Shown here one piece after another: positions 45,669 through 54,301 of a stretch of DNA of 64,000 nucleotides. This DNA is from Ancylothrix sp036704045. Its GTDB lineage: Bacteria; Cyanobacteriota; Cyanobacteriia; Cyanobacteriales; Oscillatoriaceae. The DNA lies in contig DATNQM010000053.1 in NCBI GenBank assembly GCA_036704045.1, positions 248,001-312,000 on the forward strand, given 5' to 3'. The position numbers and the translations under genes were made by a program. Under the pieces are notes generated by a model. The model was not told the origin of the DNA. It was given only the letters and a program-made list of their open reading frames with translations, and made no database searches. The number at the start of each line of letters is the position of its first letter. Position 1 is the first letter of the stretch.

Positions 45669-46277
45669 GTTTTTTTGGGAAAAATCTAGTCTGGATCTGC
45701 GGTTGGTTGTTTTAACCGCAGATGGGACAAGAAAGTTTTTAAAAATTAGGCTGATGAGGTGTTTTATCTAAAAGTTGGGCAGTTTATAAGCCTTTATTGG
45801 TAATGCTGAAAAAGAAACTTTCAAGGTGGTAGCATACTTCAGCATTATGTTAAAGGATATGGGGATTGGGAGGTCATAGGGTGCTAATAATATAGTATTT
45901 TTCTGTTGGGGAGGTACGATGGAAAAAAGCTTTATACTTGTAGGAATTAAAAATAATTAATAATTCAAGAATTGGGTTTAGGTAATAAGGGATAACAGGA
46001 ATATTAGAAATAGGCTAACTCTCGCTATTATTTGAATAATATGCTGCGATTTTTGAATGAGTTAATGATTAATTTTAGTGGGCCGGTGGAGGATGAAAGC
46101 AAAATTTTAATAAAGTAAAAATGTGGCTAGTTGTACATATTGGCTTGGCCGGTGAAGAACAGAAGTGTAGTTATTCAATCAACCTAATATTTAATTTTCC
46201 CCTAAATAAAATTTAGGATTTTTTTAACAGTTTCCAAATAAAATAACAGCTATAATTTGATAAAAAGGATTAAGCAA
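45669..46277. other. 600-base intergenic region
   Basis: A hairpin follows the serine hydrolase gene: ATCTGCGGTT (45695-45704) with AACCGCAGAT (45714-45723), 10 bp, without a U-run. A 13-codon frame with GGGGAGG upstream (start 45919) is too short to call. The rest is AT-rich. AAGGA at 46265-46269 serves the next gene. Confidence 0.4.
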
Positions 46278-47168
46278 ATGAAAAGACGTAACTTGTTATT
46301 TTATTCTTTTTTATTTTTGGTGGGGTGTACGGCTGGAAATAGTAATAAAAATAAGCCTTTTTCTCAATCTGTGACAACGAAACCAGAAAAACTTAGAGTT
46401 TCGATTACTGAGGTTAAAGGTATTGATGAATTAGAGCGAGATTACGGTGCATTGCGTTCTTCTTTAGGGGAAATTTTAGAGCAAAAAATTGAATTTTTTC
46501 CGGTTCAAAATTATCTAGCTGCTGTTGTGGCGTTGCAGTCCAATCAAGTAGATTTGGTATTAACTGGCCCTTCAGAATATGTTGTTATTCGCTCAAGAAC
46601 AAACGCCACTCCTGTGATAGGAATTTCACGGCCAAATTATTATTCTCTTATGTGTGTACGAGCAGACAGCAATATTAAATCTGTGGGAGAATTGAAAGGC
46701 AAAAAAATTGCTATGTGGGATGTAGGTTCAACCAGTGGACATCTGAGTCCCATTAAGTTTTTAATCGAAGCAGGACTCGATCCCAAATCTGATGTTAAAG
46801 TCGAGATGATGCGAAGCAAAGGACTATCAGCTTTAAACAAGGGTGAGATAGATGCTTGGGGTGGTTCAGCGGTTAAATATGAAAAGTTTATTAAAGAAAA
46901 TAATTTAACTGAAAAAGACTTGCCGGTGCTTATAAAAGGGCCCGATCTTCCTAACGATTTATTTGTTGCGGGTAGCCAGCTTAACCTTGAGTTTGTTGAG
47001 GAACTTCGCCAGCGTCTGCTTAATAATCAAACCAAATTAATTGATAGCCTTTCTGCTGTAGAGGAAGGTAAATTTATTGGTTCTAAATTAGAGCCGGCAC
47101 AAGATAGTGACTATGACATGATTCGAGAAGTTTATAAAGCCATTGGTCAAGGAGATTTTATTGATTAA
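46278..47168 (+). CDS. PhnD-like substrate-binding lipoprotein
   Basis: 296 residues from the ATG at 46278, which has AAGGA 8 bases upstream; the longer frame begins at TTG 46257. The N-terminus is a lipoprotein signal (FLFLVGC lipobox). The remainder matches the PhnD/type 2 periplasmic-binding family for phosphonate or phosphite: LRVSITEVKG, DLVLTGPSEYVVI, LKGKKIAMWDVGSTSGHL and NKGEIDAWGGSAV. No ABC permease or ATPase follows; instead a histidine kinase does. It may therefore be a sensor partner rather than a transporter part. The ligand is unknown. Confidence 0.85.
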   Translation: MKRRNLLFYSFLFLVGCTAGNSNKNKPFSQSVTTKPEKLRVSITEVKGIDELERDYGALRSSLGEILEQKIEFFPVQNYLAAVVALQSNQVDLVLTGPSEYVVIRSRTNATPVIGISRPNYYSLMCVRADSNIKSVGELKGKKIAMWDVGSTSGHLSPIKFLIEAGLDPKSDVKVEMMRSKGLSALNKGEIDAWGGSAVKYEKFIKENNLTEKDLPVLIKGPDLPNDLFVAGSQLNLEFVEELRQRLLNNQTKLIDSLSAVEEGKFIGSKLEPAQDSDYDMIREVYKAIGQGDFID

Positions 47169-47293
47169 ATAGGGGATTATTTCTGTTAACAATAAACGGT
47201 TTTTAAGAAATAGTTTTCATTGATTAACTATCAGTTGAAAATTAACGTATATTTACGATAAGGTTATCAACCTATTAAAGCTAGATAAAAAAA

Positions 47294-47385
47294 TTACACA
47301 ATCTAAAAATTTATGCTATGATTAAACCTAATGAGGTAGGTATAAAAAATACCTAAAAACCTCTCAGGTTTTTTTCTAAAAAAGA
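47294..47385 (+). promoter_or_regulatory. promoter and attenuator-like hairpins upstream of the histidine kinase
   Basis: A promoter-like pair TTACAC (47294-47299) and TATGAT (47317-47322) has a 17-base spacer. Directly after it, GAGGT (47333-47337) and AGGTAT (47338-47343) can pair with ACCTC (47359-47363) and ATACCT (47349-47354). An alternative stem AAAAACCT (47355-47362) / AGGTTTTT (47366-47373), followed by more T, is an intrinsic terminator. The two folds share ACCT, so they exclude one another. This is the layout of an attenuator. Confidence 0.45.
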
Positions 47386-47416
47386 AAAATTATTTAAAAA
47401 AATAAAATTATTTTTT

Positions 47417-49306
47417 ATGCTGTTTCAACAGTTTAAAGTTTTCCAGAAAAAGGAAAAAAATTCTCTCTTATCTGAACAGCAAAACAAACCAAAAAATAAC
47501 AAAAAAACTCACCAAGAATGGTTTGTTTTTTTGGGTAAATTAAGTATTGCTAAAAAAATTAGTTATGGATATTTTCTCGCAATTATTATTGCAGTTTTAG
47601 GTTCATCAATTGGTTTAATAATTGGAGACACTCATCAAAAAAAAGCTCAGGAATTATTAACACAGGCATATACTCAACAAAACTTAATTTTAGAGCTAGA
47701 AAAAGCAGTCCTTGAAATGCGTTCACACCCACAACGCTTAATAACAGTGTTGGGAGATTCAATTTGGTTTGAATACGAAACGTCTAAGTTTTTTGGGGAT
47801 GTAGAGAAAGTCAAAAAAAATATTAACGATTTAGAAAACTTTGTTAATCAATACCCAAATAATATTGCTGCCGATCCAAGAGAATTAAAAAACCTTTTAA
47901 ATAACTATAAAACGGCTACTGATGGCTACATAAAAATAACACAATTTGTCTGGAAAACCATAGATCCAGCATCTTTAAAAGCTTCTGAAATTTCCGAGGC
48001 GCAGCAGCAAATAATTACTTTTACAAAAGACTCGAAAGCCATTGACATCAGCATTGAATTTGACAGGGTTTCCGAAAGTTTTAATCAAATTATAAAAAAA
48101 GCTGAAGAACAAAAAATCGGTGCAATTTACAAACTGAGTGAATCGGAAAAACTGCGTTTACTAATTATTATTAGTAGTATGATTCTTGCTGTAATGACGG
48201 CAATTTTTTTTGGTTTTTATACTAGCCGACAAATTGCCCGTCCCCTAGAATGGGTAAATCAAGTAGCCCAAAAAGTTACGGAACAATCTAATTTTAAATT
48301 AATTGTACCCGTTTTAACAAATGACGAAGTAGGCTCGTTAGCAATGTCTTTAAACCAACTGGTTCAATGGGTGGGAGAATACACGCAACAACTAGAAACA
48401 GCGCGCCAAACTTTAGAACAAAGGGTAGAAGAACGCACACAAGAATTGACTAAAACACTTGATGAACTTAAGCAAACCCAAGCCCAGCTAATTCAAAGTG
48501 AAAAGATGTCATCTTTGGGGCAATTAGTTGGGGGTTTAGCTCACGAAATCAACAATCCGATAAACTTTATTTATGGAAACATAGAATATGCCACTCAATA
48601 TAACTTAGATTTGCTAAAATTAGTGGAACTTTATCAACAGCACTACCCCCCTACGGAACCCACCATTGAAAAACAAATTGAAAGCATGGATTTAGAATTT
48701 ATTTATGAAGATTTACCGCAAATTTTAGCGTCTATGAAAATGGGAGCGGAACGGATAAAACAGATTGTTTTGTCTTTAAGAAATTTCTCTCGATTGGACG
48801 AATCTGAAAAAAAAGAAGTTGATATTCATGAAGGTATAGATAACACATTGCTTCTTTTAAATTCTCGCTTAAAAAAAGGGATATCCTTGCAAAAACAATA
48901 TAAAAAATTGCCTTTAATTAAATGCTATCCCGCGCAATTAAATCAAGTATTTATGAATTTTTTAACCAATGCCATTGATGCTGTAACTGACGCCAAATGG
49001 CAGGAATGGGCAACCGGCCATATAGAAGAAAATAAACCGATTCCTACAATTGTGATTAAAACAGAAAACCTAGAAGGAGAATTGATTCGGATAACAATTT
49101 GGAACAATGGCCCAGCTATCCTCCCAGAAATAAAAAGCAAACTATTTGATCCGTTTTTCACAACCAAGCCTGTCGGCCAAGGCACCGGTCTGGGACTTTC
49201 AATTTCTTACCAAATCATTCAAAAGCACCAAGGAACAATTCAAGTTTTATCTGAACCAGAAACCGGCACAGAGTTTACCGTTACCTTGCCAAAATCTTAT
49301 TATTGA
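47417..49306 (+). CDS. membrane sensor histidine kinase
   Basis: 629 residues. Two membrane helices (about 48-70 and 243-266) enclose a ~175-residue sensor region of helical type. Then HAMP (about 268-320), coiled coil (about 325-360) and HisKA with GLAHEINNPINF, phospho-acceptor His376. The HATPase domain has the N-box-like NFLTNAIDAV and the G-box GTGLGLSIS. No receiver is attached and no response regulator gene is adjacent. The upstream PhnD-like lipoprotein probably supplies ligand recognition; this pairing is seen in other bacteria (family knowledge, inference here). Confidence 0.88.
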   Translation: MLFQQFKVFQKKEKNSLLSEQQNKPKNNKKTHQEWFVFLGKLSIAKKISYGYFLAIIIAVLGSSIGLIIGDTHQKKAQELLTQAYTQQNLILELEKAVLEMRSHPQRLITVLGDSIWFEYETSKFFGDVEKVKKNINDLENFVNQYPNNIAADPRELKNLLNNYKTATDGYIKITQFVWKTIDPASLKASEISEAQQQIITFTKDSKAIDISIEFDRVSESFNQIIKKAEEQKIGAIYKLSESEKLRLLIIISSMILAVMTAIFFGFYTSRQIARPLEWVNQVAQKVTEQSNFKLIVPVLTNDEVGSLAMSLNQLVQWVGEYTQQLETARQTLEQRVEERTQELTKTLDELKQTQAQLIQSEKMSSLGQLVGGLAHEINNPINFIYGNIEYATQYNLDLLKLVELYQQHYPPTEPTIEKQIESMDLEFIYEDLPQILASMKMGAERIKQIVLSLRNFSRLDESEKKEVDIHEGIDNTLLLLNSRLKKGISLQKQYKKLPLIKCYPAQLNQVFMNFLTNAIDAVTDAKWQEWATGHIEENKPIPTIVIKTENLEGELIRITIWNNGPAILPEIKSKLFDPFFTTKPVGQGTGLGLSISYQIIQKHQGTIQVLSEPETGTEFTVTLPKSYY

Positions 49307-49417
49307 AGTAATTAAGTTTTTTAACTTTACATAAAAATATAAAAATTTTATGGCTAATTTATATATTTTTAGTTAATCTGAAAAAAAAGCATTTGTGCTG
49401 CCCTAACTCCTAAACCG

Positions 49418-49864
49418 ATGACAATCTACTTTTACACTACCGGCGATAAATATGGCTGCTTTTCCAACTTTTCCGCGCATGGTTTTGAACTAGACGGAGT
49501 TTATTGGCCAACCTCTGAACATTATTTCCAAGCCCAAAAATTTGCCGGTACTCCCCACGCAGACCAAATTCGACAAGCAAAAACGCCAAAAGATGCAGCA
49601 CAAATGGGGAGAGATCGTAAACGTCCCCTACGTTCGGACTGGGAAACAGTTAAAGATGATATTATGCGAAAAGCTGTACTAAAAAAATTTCAAACTCACC
49701 AAGAAATCCGCGAAATACTATTAGAAACTGGAACGGAAGAACTAGTTGAAAATTCACCCATAGATTATTATTGGGGATGTGGAAAAGACGGCACCGGCAA
49801 AAATATGCTGGGCAAAATTTTAGTAGAAATTCGTGAAATTATCCGTAATAACTCAGCTAAATAA
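49418..49864 (+). CDS. NADAR-family protein (YbiA-like)
   Basis: 148 residues, a single NADAR domain. YGCFSNFSAHGFELDG, WPTSEHYFQAQKFAGTP and YYWGCGKDGTGKNMLGK are the family motifs. YbiA hydrolyses N-glycosidic bonds of riboflavin-pathway intermediates; related NADAR proteins remove ADP-ribose from guanine in DNA as antitoxin-type enzymes. Which of the two applies is not clear. No DarT-like toxin lies next to it, which favours the metabolic role. No strong Shine-Dalgarno is visible before the ATG. Confidence 0.88.
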   Translation: MTIYFYTTGDKYGCFSNFSAHGFELDGVYWPTSEHYFQAQKFAGTPHADQIRQAKTPKDAAQMGRDRKRPLRSDWETVKDDIMRKAVLKKFQTHQEIREILLETGTEELVENSPIDYYWGCGKDGTGKNMLGKILVEIREIIRNNSAK

Positions 49865-50047
49865 CCCTACCTTTGGGTTAAGTAGTAGTTATATAAAAAA
49901 GTGGTGGTAATCGGATTTTATCTTGGGAAAAATTACCAATTTAGACAAAGAAAAAAATGAACAAAAAAGAAAGTTTGAAAAATTGAAAATTACCAAGAAA
50001 CAATAATGAGACTAAAATAAAGTCAATTTTTAAAACCTATCTATACC

Positions 50048-51097
50048 ATGAAAATAGAAATACAAACCTTTACAGTTCATAAACGTTTTGCCCTAACAAT
50101 CAGTAGGGGAACTACAGCCCAAACAACAAATATTTGGGTAAAAATAGAACACGACGGCATAGAAGGATGGGGAGAAGCTTCGCCTTTTTCAACCGGCATT
50201 GAACCACAAACAACAGAAACCTTAGTCAAAGCCTTAGAAAAAATTTCGCAAATTTCTGACACCTTTAATCCCCTCAACCGGCAACAAATAGAACGAGTAT
50301 TAACCGAACTAAAAACCCCCTCAGCCGCGCGCGCTGCTATTGACACAGCCCTACATGATTGGATGGGAAAAAAAGCGCAACTTCCCCTATGGAAAATGTG
50401 GGGTTTAAATTTAGCATCTATCCCGCCTACCTCCGTAACTATTGGCATAAATACGCCAGAAAAAGTCAAGGAAAGAGTCCGAGACTGGCTAAATTTAACC
50501 CAAGCAAAAATATTAAAAGTAAAATTAGGTAGCCCCGAAGGAATAGAAGCAGATAAAGAAATTATTTTAGCCGTCAAAAAAGAAGCGCCCCCCACAACCC
50601 AAATCACCATAGATGCTAACGGAGGATGGGATTTAGCAAATGCAATTCAAATGTGTGAATGGTTAGCTGAACAACAAATAAAATATGTAGAACAACCGCT
50701 ACCACGAGGTCAAGAAAAAGACTTAATTAACCTCAAAAAACACTCAACTCTACCCATTTTTGTAGACGAAAGCTGTTTTACCAGTCGAGATATTCCACTG
50801 TTGGCAGAATGCGTAGATGGCATTAACATAAAACTAATGAAAGCCGGTGGATTAACAGAAGCAATGCGAATGATTCACACCGCCAAAGCCTGCGGATTAC
50901 AAATCATGTTTGGGTGTTATTCTGATAGTACACTGGCTAACACAGCTATGTCTCACCTCGCCCCCCTAGCGGATTATTTAGACCTTGATAGTCACCTCAA
51001 TCTTACCGATGATTTATTCACCGGCGCTACTCTACAAAAAGGTTGTTTAATTCCAAACGAAAACCCTGGAATAGGCATTCAAAAAACCCAAAAATAA
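50048..51097 (+). CDS. dipeptide epimerase of the enolase superfamily (DgcA/AEE-like)
   Basis: 349 residues with a capping domain (1-125) and a (beta/alpha)7 barrel. The metal ligands and acid/base residues are in place: K157 and K159 (KVKLG), D189 (DANGGWD), E215 (EQPLP), D240 (DES) and the K262/K265 pair (KLMKAGG). The family comprises L-Ala-D/L-Glu epimerases; one branch, DgcA, racemises N-acetyl-D-glutamate. The following DUF1611/DgcN-like gene, 60 bases downstream on the same strand, favours that branch. Alternative: muropeptide recycling through L-Ala-D-Glu. Confidence 0.87.
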   Translation: MKIEIQTFTVHKRFALTISRGTTAQTTNIWVKIEHDGIEGWGEASPFSTGIEPQTTETLVKALEKISQISDTFNPLNRQQIERVLTELKTPSAARAAIDTALHDWMGKKAQLPLWKMWGLNLASIPPTSVTIGINTPEKVKERVRDWLNLTQAKILKVKLGSPEGIEADKEIILAVKKEAPPTTQITIDANGGWDLANAIQMCEWLAEQQIKYVEQPLPRGQEKDLINLKKHSTLPIFVDESCFTSRDIPLLAECVDGINIKLMKAGGLTEAMRMIHTAKACGLQIMFGCYSDSTLANTAMSHLAPLADYLDLDSHLNLTDDLFTGATLQKGCLIPNENPGIGIQKTQK

Positions 51098-51157
51098 CCG
51101 ATTTTATTTATCTGCGTTTATGGCATTTTAAAAAATATCAAACCCACAAAAAAAACC

Positions 51158-52189
51158 ATGCTAACCTCTCAACATCGCCTCGCCATTCTATTACATGAAG
51201 GCATACGCGGCACATCAGGAAAAACCGGTCTTGCCTTGTTACGCTTTAGTGAAGCGGAAATCGTCGCCGTCATTGATAAACAAAGTGCGAGTGAATCTCT
51301 CACACAACTAACTGGAATAGAGCGCAATATCCCCATTGTAGCCTCACTTCAAGACGCTCTCATATATCAGCCAAACGTCCTTGCCATTGGTATTGCCCCC
51401 TCTGGCGGAGCCTTGCCGGTTGAATGGCAAGAAGAAGTCCAACTAGCTATCAAAGCAGGCATTTCTATCGCAAATGGATTGCATACCAAAGTTGTTAGCG
51501 AAACAGCCTTACAACCTGGACAATGGATTTGGAATATGCGCCAAGAACCACCAAACTTAGGTATTGCCGGTGCTAGGGCGAGAACACTTAACTGCCGCCG
51601 CGTTCTTACCGTCGGTACAGATATGAGTGTTGGCAAAATGTCTACAAGTATTGAACTCAACCGTGCCTCTCACCGGCGCGGCTTGCATTCCAAATTTATC
51701 GCCACCGGCCAAGCTGGCTTAATGATTGCCGGCGATGGTATTGCCCTTGATGCTGTTCGTGTAGACTTTGCCGCCGGTGCCGTTGAGCAAATTGTCCTTC
51801 AGTATGGCCAAAAATTTCATACATTATATATTGAAGGTCAAGGCTCACTTTTACATCCAGGCTCAACAGCCACTTTGCCTTTAATCCGAGGCTCACAACC
51901 TACTCACTTAGTATTAGTTCATCGAGCCGGTCAAATTCACGTCAAAAATAACCCTGAAGTTGTTATCCCACCTTTACGGGCAGTTATACAACTCTACGAA
52001 GTAGTGGCCGGTGCTGCCGGTGCCTTGCAACCCGCCCCCGTTGTCGCCATTGCCCTCAACACCCATCACCTAGACGAAACGGCCGCCAGAGAAGCCATCA
52101 TTCAAACTCAACAACAAACTGGCCTTCCTTGCACCGATCCCGTCCGCTTTGGGGCTCATATCATTTTAGATGCAATTATTCAGCAGTAA
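51158..52189 (+). CDS. DUF1611 P-loop protein (DgcN-like, possible D-glutamate N-acetyltransferase)
   Basis: 343 residues. N-terminal Rossmann-like domain of DUF1611_N type (VVSETALQPG and GLHTKV), then a P-loop domain with VLTVGTDMSVGKMSTSIEL and EGQGSLLHPGST. DUF1611 proteins include DgcN, which acetylates D-glutamate in a recently described D-Glu degradation route together with DgcA. The neighbour is a dipeptide epimerase with that same pairing, so I infer that function with moderate confidence. The start ATG follows an A-rich leader without a clear Shine-Dalgarno. Confidence 0.8.
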   Translation: MLTSQHRLAILLHEGIRGTSGKTGLALLRFSEAEIVAVIDKQSASESLTQLTGIERNIPIVASLQDALIYQPNVLAIGIAPSGGALPVEWQEEVQLAIKAGISIANGLHTKVVSETALQPGQWIWNMRQEPPNLGIAGARARTLNCRRVLTVGTDMSVGKMSTSIELNRASHRRGLHSKFIATGQAGLMIAGDGIALDAVRVDFAAGAVEQIVLQYGQKFHTLYIEGQGSLLHPGSTATLPLIRGSQPTHLVLVHRAGQIHVKNNPEVVIPPLRAVIQLYEVVAGAAGALQPAPVVAIALNTHHLDETAAREAIIQTQQQTGLPCTDPVRFGAHIILDAIIQQ

Positions 52190-52204
52190 TCTTATTATCT
52201 TAAT

Positions 52205-52233
52205 CTCGTAACTAAGCTAAGCCTGGTTACGAG
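52205..52233. terminator. hairpin between convergent genes
   Basis: CTCGTAAC (52205-52212) and GTTACGAG (52226-52233) form a perfect 8-bp stem between the DUF1611 gene and the convergent GH13 gene. A U-run is not adjacent, so it is a probable terminator only. Confidence 0.45.
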
Positions 52234-52250
52234 AAAGCAGTAAAAAAAGA

Positions 52251-53921
52251 TTATTGCCAAACAAAAACCTTAGCCGTAAATTCGGGCAAATCAATGCTTA
52301 ATTCATTGTTTTCTACATTTACATCATAATTATCTTTCCACTCGTGCCAAGTGCCGTTTTCTGGGAAATTTGGAACCACATAATCCCCAAAATAATTACC
52401 AGAAAAATTCGCCACCACAACCACTCGTGACCCCTCATTATTCCAGCGAACATAAGCCAAAACATGACTATCAGTATTTTCGTGAAAAAACTCAATATCA
52501 GACATCAAAAGTGCATGATGATGTTGTTTTCGTAGGGCAATTAAATTCTTATAAACATCAAACAAATTGCGATTAGCTTCATTGTCTAACAAAGACCAAT
52601 GTAAAGCATTCTTTTCATTCGGTTTTCGTGAAGTATATTCCCCAAACTCTTGCCCCATCCAAATCATCGGAACACCTGGGGCTGTCATCAAAATAGTTGC
52701 CCCTAATTCAATACGTTGAAAAGCCAGTTTATCAAAAACTCCACAATTACCAAAATCTCTAATTAAACGATTTTGATCGTGATTACTTAAATAATTAATT
52801 ACCTTAGAAACTCCTACAGGATAACCTTGTCGGCGTGGATCTAAAACCTCTTCAATCTTTTCTAAATCAAACGTATTTGTACAAAGTTCAGAGACAATAA
52901 AATTATGAAAACTATCATGCCAACTGGCATCTATTGGGCCGTTGGGAGCAACAATATCTGGTTTTTCAGGGACGTGTTCACCAATATTATAAAACGGTTT
53001 ATCACCGGCCGTTTTTTTTGCTTCACTGGTAAGCCATTCAAGAAACGGAAAATTATCCATTTGTTTGAGTGCATCATAGCGAATACCATCAATATGATAT
53101 TCTTGAATCCAATAGCGAACCACATCACCCATAAATTCTTTTGCAGGGCAAATATTGAGATTTTCATCATAGCCATCATAGTTAAATTCCGGCCCCCAAT
53201 AATACTCGTCTTCCGGGTGATGCCGGTCATGGTAAAACCAGTAATCCCGATCAATTTGAAACAGCGGATTATCTTCTGAACAATGATTATAAAGTTGGTC
53301 TAAAATAATCCTAATACCGCGACCATGACACTCATCAATTAGCCGTTTTAAATCTTCAGTAGAACCGTAACGGGGATTGGGTGCAAAAAATAAACTCGGC
53401 GTATAACCCCACGAATAATCATCACCCGGACACTCTCCCACTGGCATCAGTTCAATAGCATTAATTCCCAAATCAGACAAATAATCTAACTTATCAATAA
53501 TATCTTGATAAGTGCCTTTTTTACTTTCATCGCCCTTCCCACCAGAAAAGTCTTCAACGTGCATTTCATATATAATCAATTCGCTATCCGAGGGGAGAGG
53601 TTTATCATCATGTTTCCAGACATAACTATCAACAACTTTTGCACCGTCTTTGATGCGAACAATTCCATTTTTTGATTTAATGTCAATTTCTTTTACATAA
53701 GGATCGTTAATGTCTACCCACTCATCGGATGGAAGTGACCAACTCTTAGACTGAATGCGAAACTTATATTCATAAATCCCATCTTTCAAATCAACAAAGC
53801 TACGAAAATAACCTTTGTCGTCTTTTTCCATCGCAATTTCTTGCCCCTCAGAAAAAGAACCAATTAGTTTAGCTTGATTGTTATAGGGAGCAAATAATTT
53901 AAACTCAATAGAATTTCCCAT
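52251..53921 (-). CDS. GH13 alpha-glucan-active enzyme with N-terminal CBM48-like domain
   Basis: 556 residues. An N-terminal beta-sandwich (1-90) with YEYKFRI resembles CBM48. The GH13 barrel has IYEMHVEDFS (near 118-126), the nucleophile D283 in DGIRYDA, general acid E315 in YNIGEHVPE, and D382 in LSNHDQNR. The C-terminal beta domain is present. The shape is that of branching or maltooligosyl-trehalose hydrolase relatives, but I cannot choose between hydrolase and transferase. It is divergent from glgE with a 380-base shared upstream region, so it is likely co-regulated. Confidence 0.82.
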   Translation of the reverse strand: MGNSIEFKLFAPYNNQAKLIGSFSEGQEIAMEKDDKGYFRSFVDLKDGIYEYKFRIQSKSWSLPSDEWVDINDPYVKEIDIKSKNGIVRIKDGAKVVDSYVWKHDDKPLPSDSELIIYEMHVEDFSGGKGDESKKGTYQDIIDKLDYLSDLGINAIELMPVGECPGDDYSWGYTPSLFFAPNPRYGSTEDLKRLIDECHGRGIRIILDQLYNHCSEDNPLFQIDRDYWFYHDRHHPEDEYYWGPEFNYDGYDENLNICPAKEFMGDVVRYWIQEYHIDGIRYDALKQMDNFPFLEWLTSEAKKTAGDKPFYNIGEHVPEKPDIVAPNGPIDASWHDSFHNFIVSELCTNTFDLEKIEEVLDPRRQGYPVGVSKVINYLSNHDQNRLIRDFGNCGVFDKLAFQRIELGATILMTAPGVPMIWMGQEFGEYTSRKPNEKNALHWSLLDNEANRNLFDVYKNLIALRKQHHHALLMSDIEFFHENTDSHVLAYVRWNNEGSRVVVVANFSGNYFGDYVVPNFPENGTWHEWKDNYDVNVENNELSIDLPEFTAKVFVWQ

Positions 53922-54301
53922 AAAAATGAAATTTTTTTGCTGTTTTTATAACATAACTTTAACACTTTTAAAAAACTTTCTACATCCTTCTAATGGCACA
54001 GCTTGCTTTTTAAAATTCTGTAACTATAGATACAGAAAACCGAATTTTAACTATATGAGTCTGTTTGCTCGTAACCCTAAACTTAACCATTCTTCTTACC
54101 TGTGACAGATGTTCGAGTATTTGATATCCGATAGTTTATTATTAATAACAATAAAAACCCATTGCCCCTATTGACCTGGGACTAAACGCGCAGGTCAAAA
54201 AAATTCAACAGACCGATAAACTTAACGCTTCCTAAAGCGAAAGCGAGGATGCAAAATGCCTATGGGGATAGCTAAAAACGCAAGCAAAGGATCTATTACA
54301 A
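53922..54301. promoter_or_regulatory. divergent regulatory region of the glucan cluster with an inverted repeat
   Basis: It separates the GH13 gene (minus) and glgE (plus). A perfect 8-bp inverted repeat TTGACCTG (54171-54178) / CAGGTCAA (54191-54198), 12-base spacer, is suitable as an operator or hairpin. Closer to glgE there is a small stem CGCTT / AAGCG near 54225. AAAGGATC near 54285 may be the ribosome binding site. No gene is called here. Confidence 0.4.

Noticed and set aside
45919..45957. A 13-codon frame with GGGGAGG upstream
   Set aside because: Too short and with spacing of only about four bases; it may be chance.
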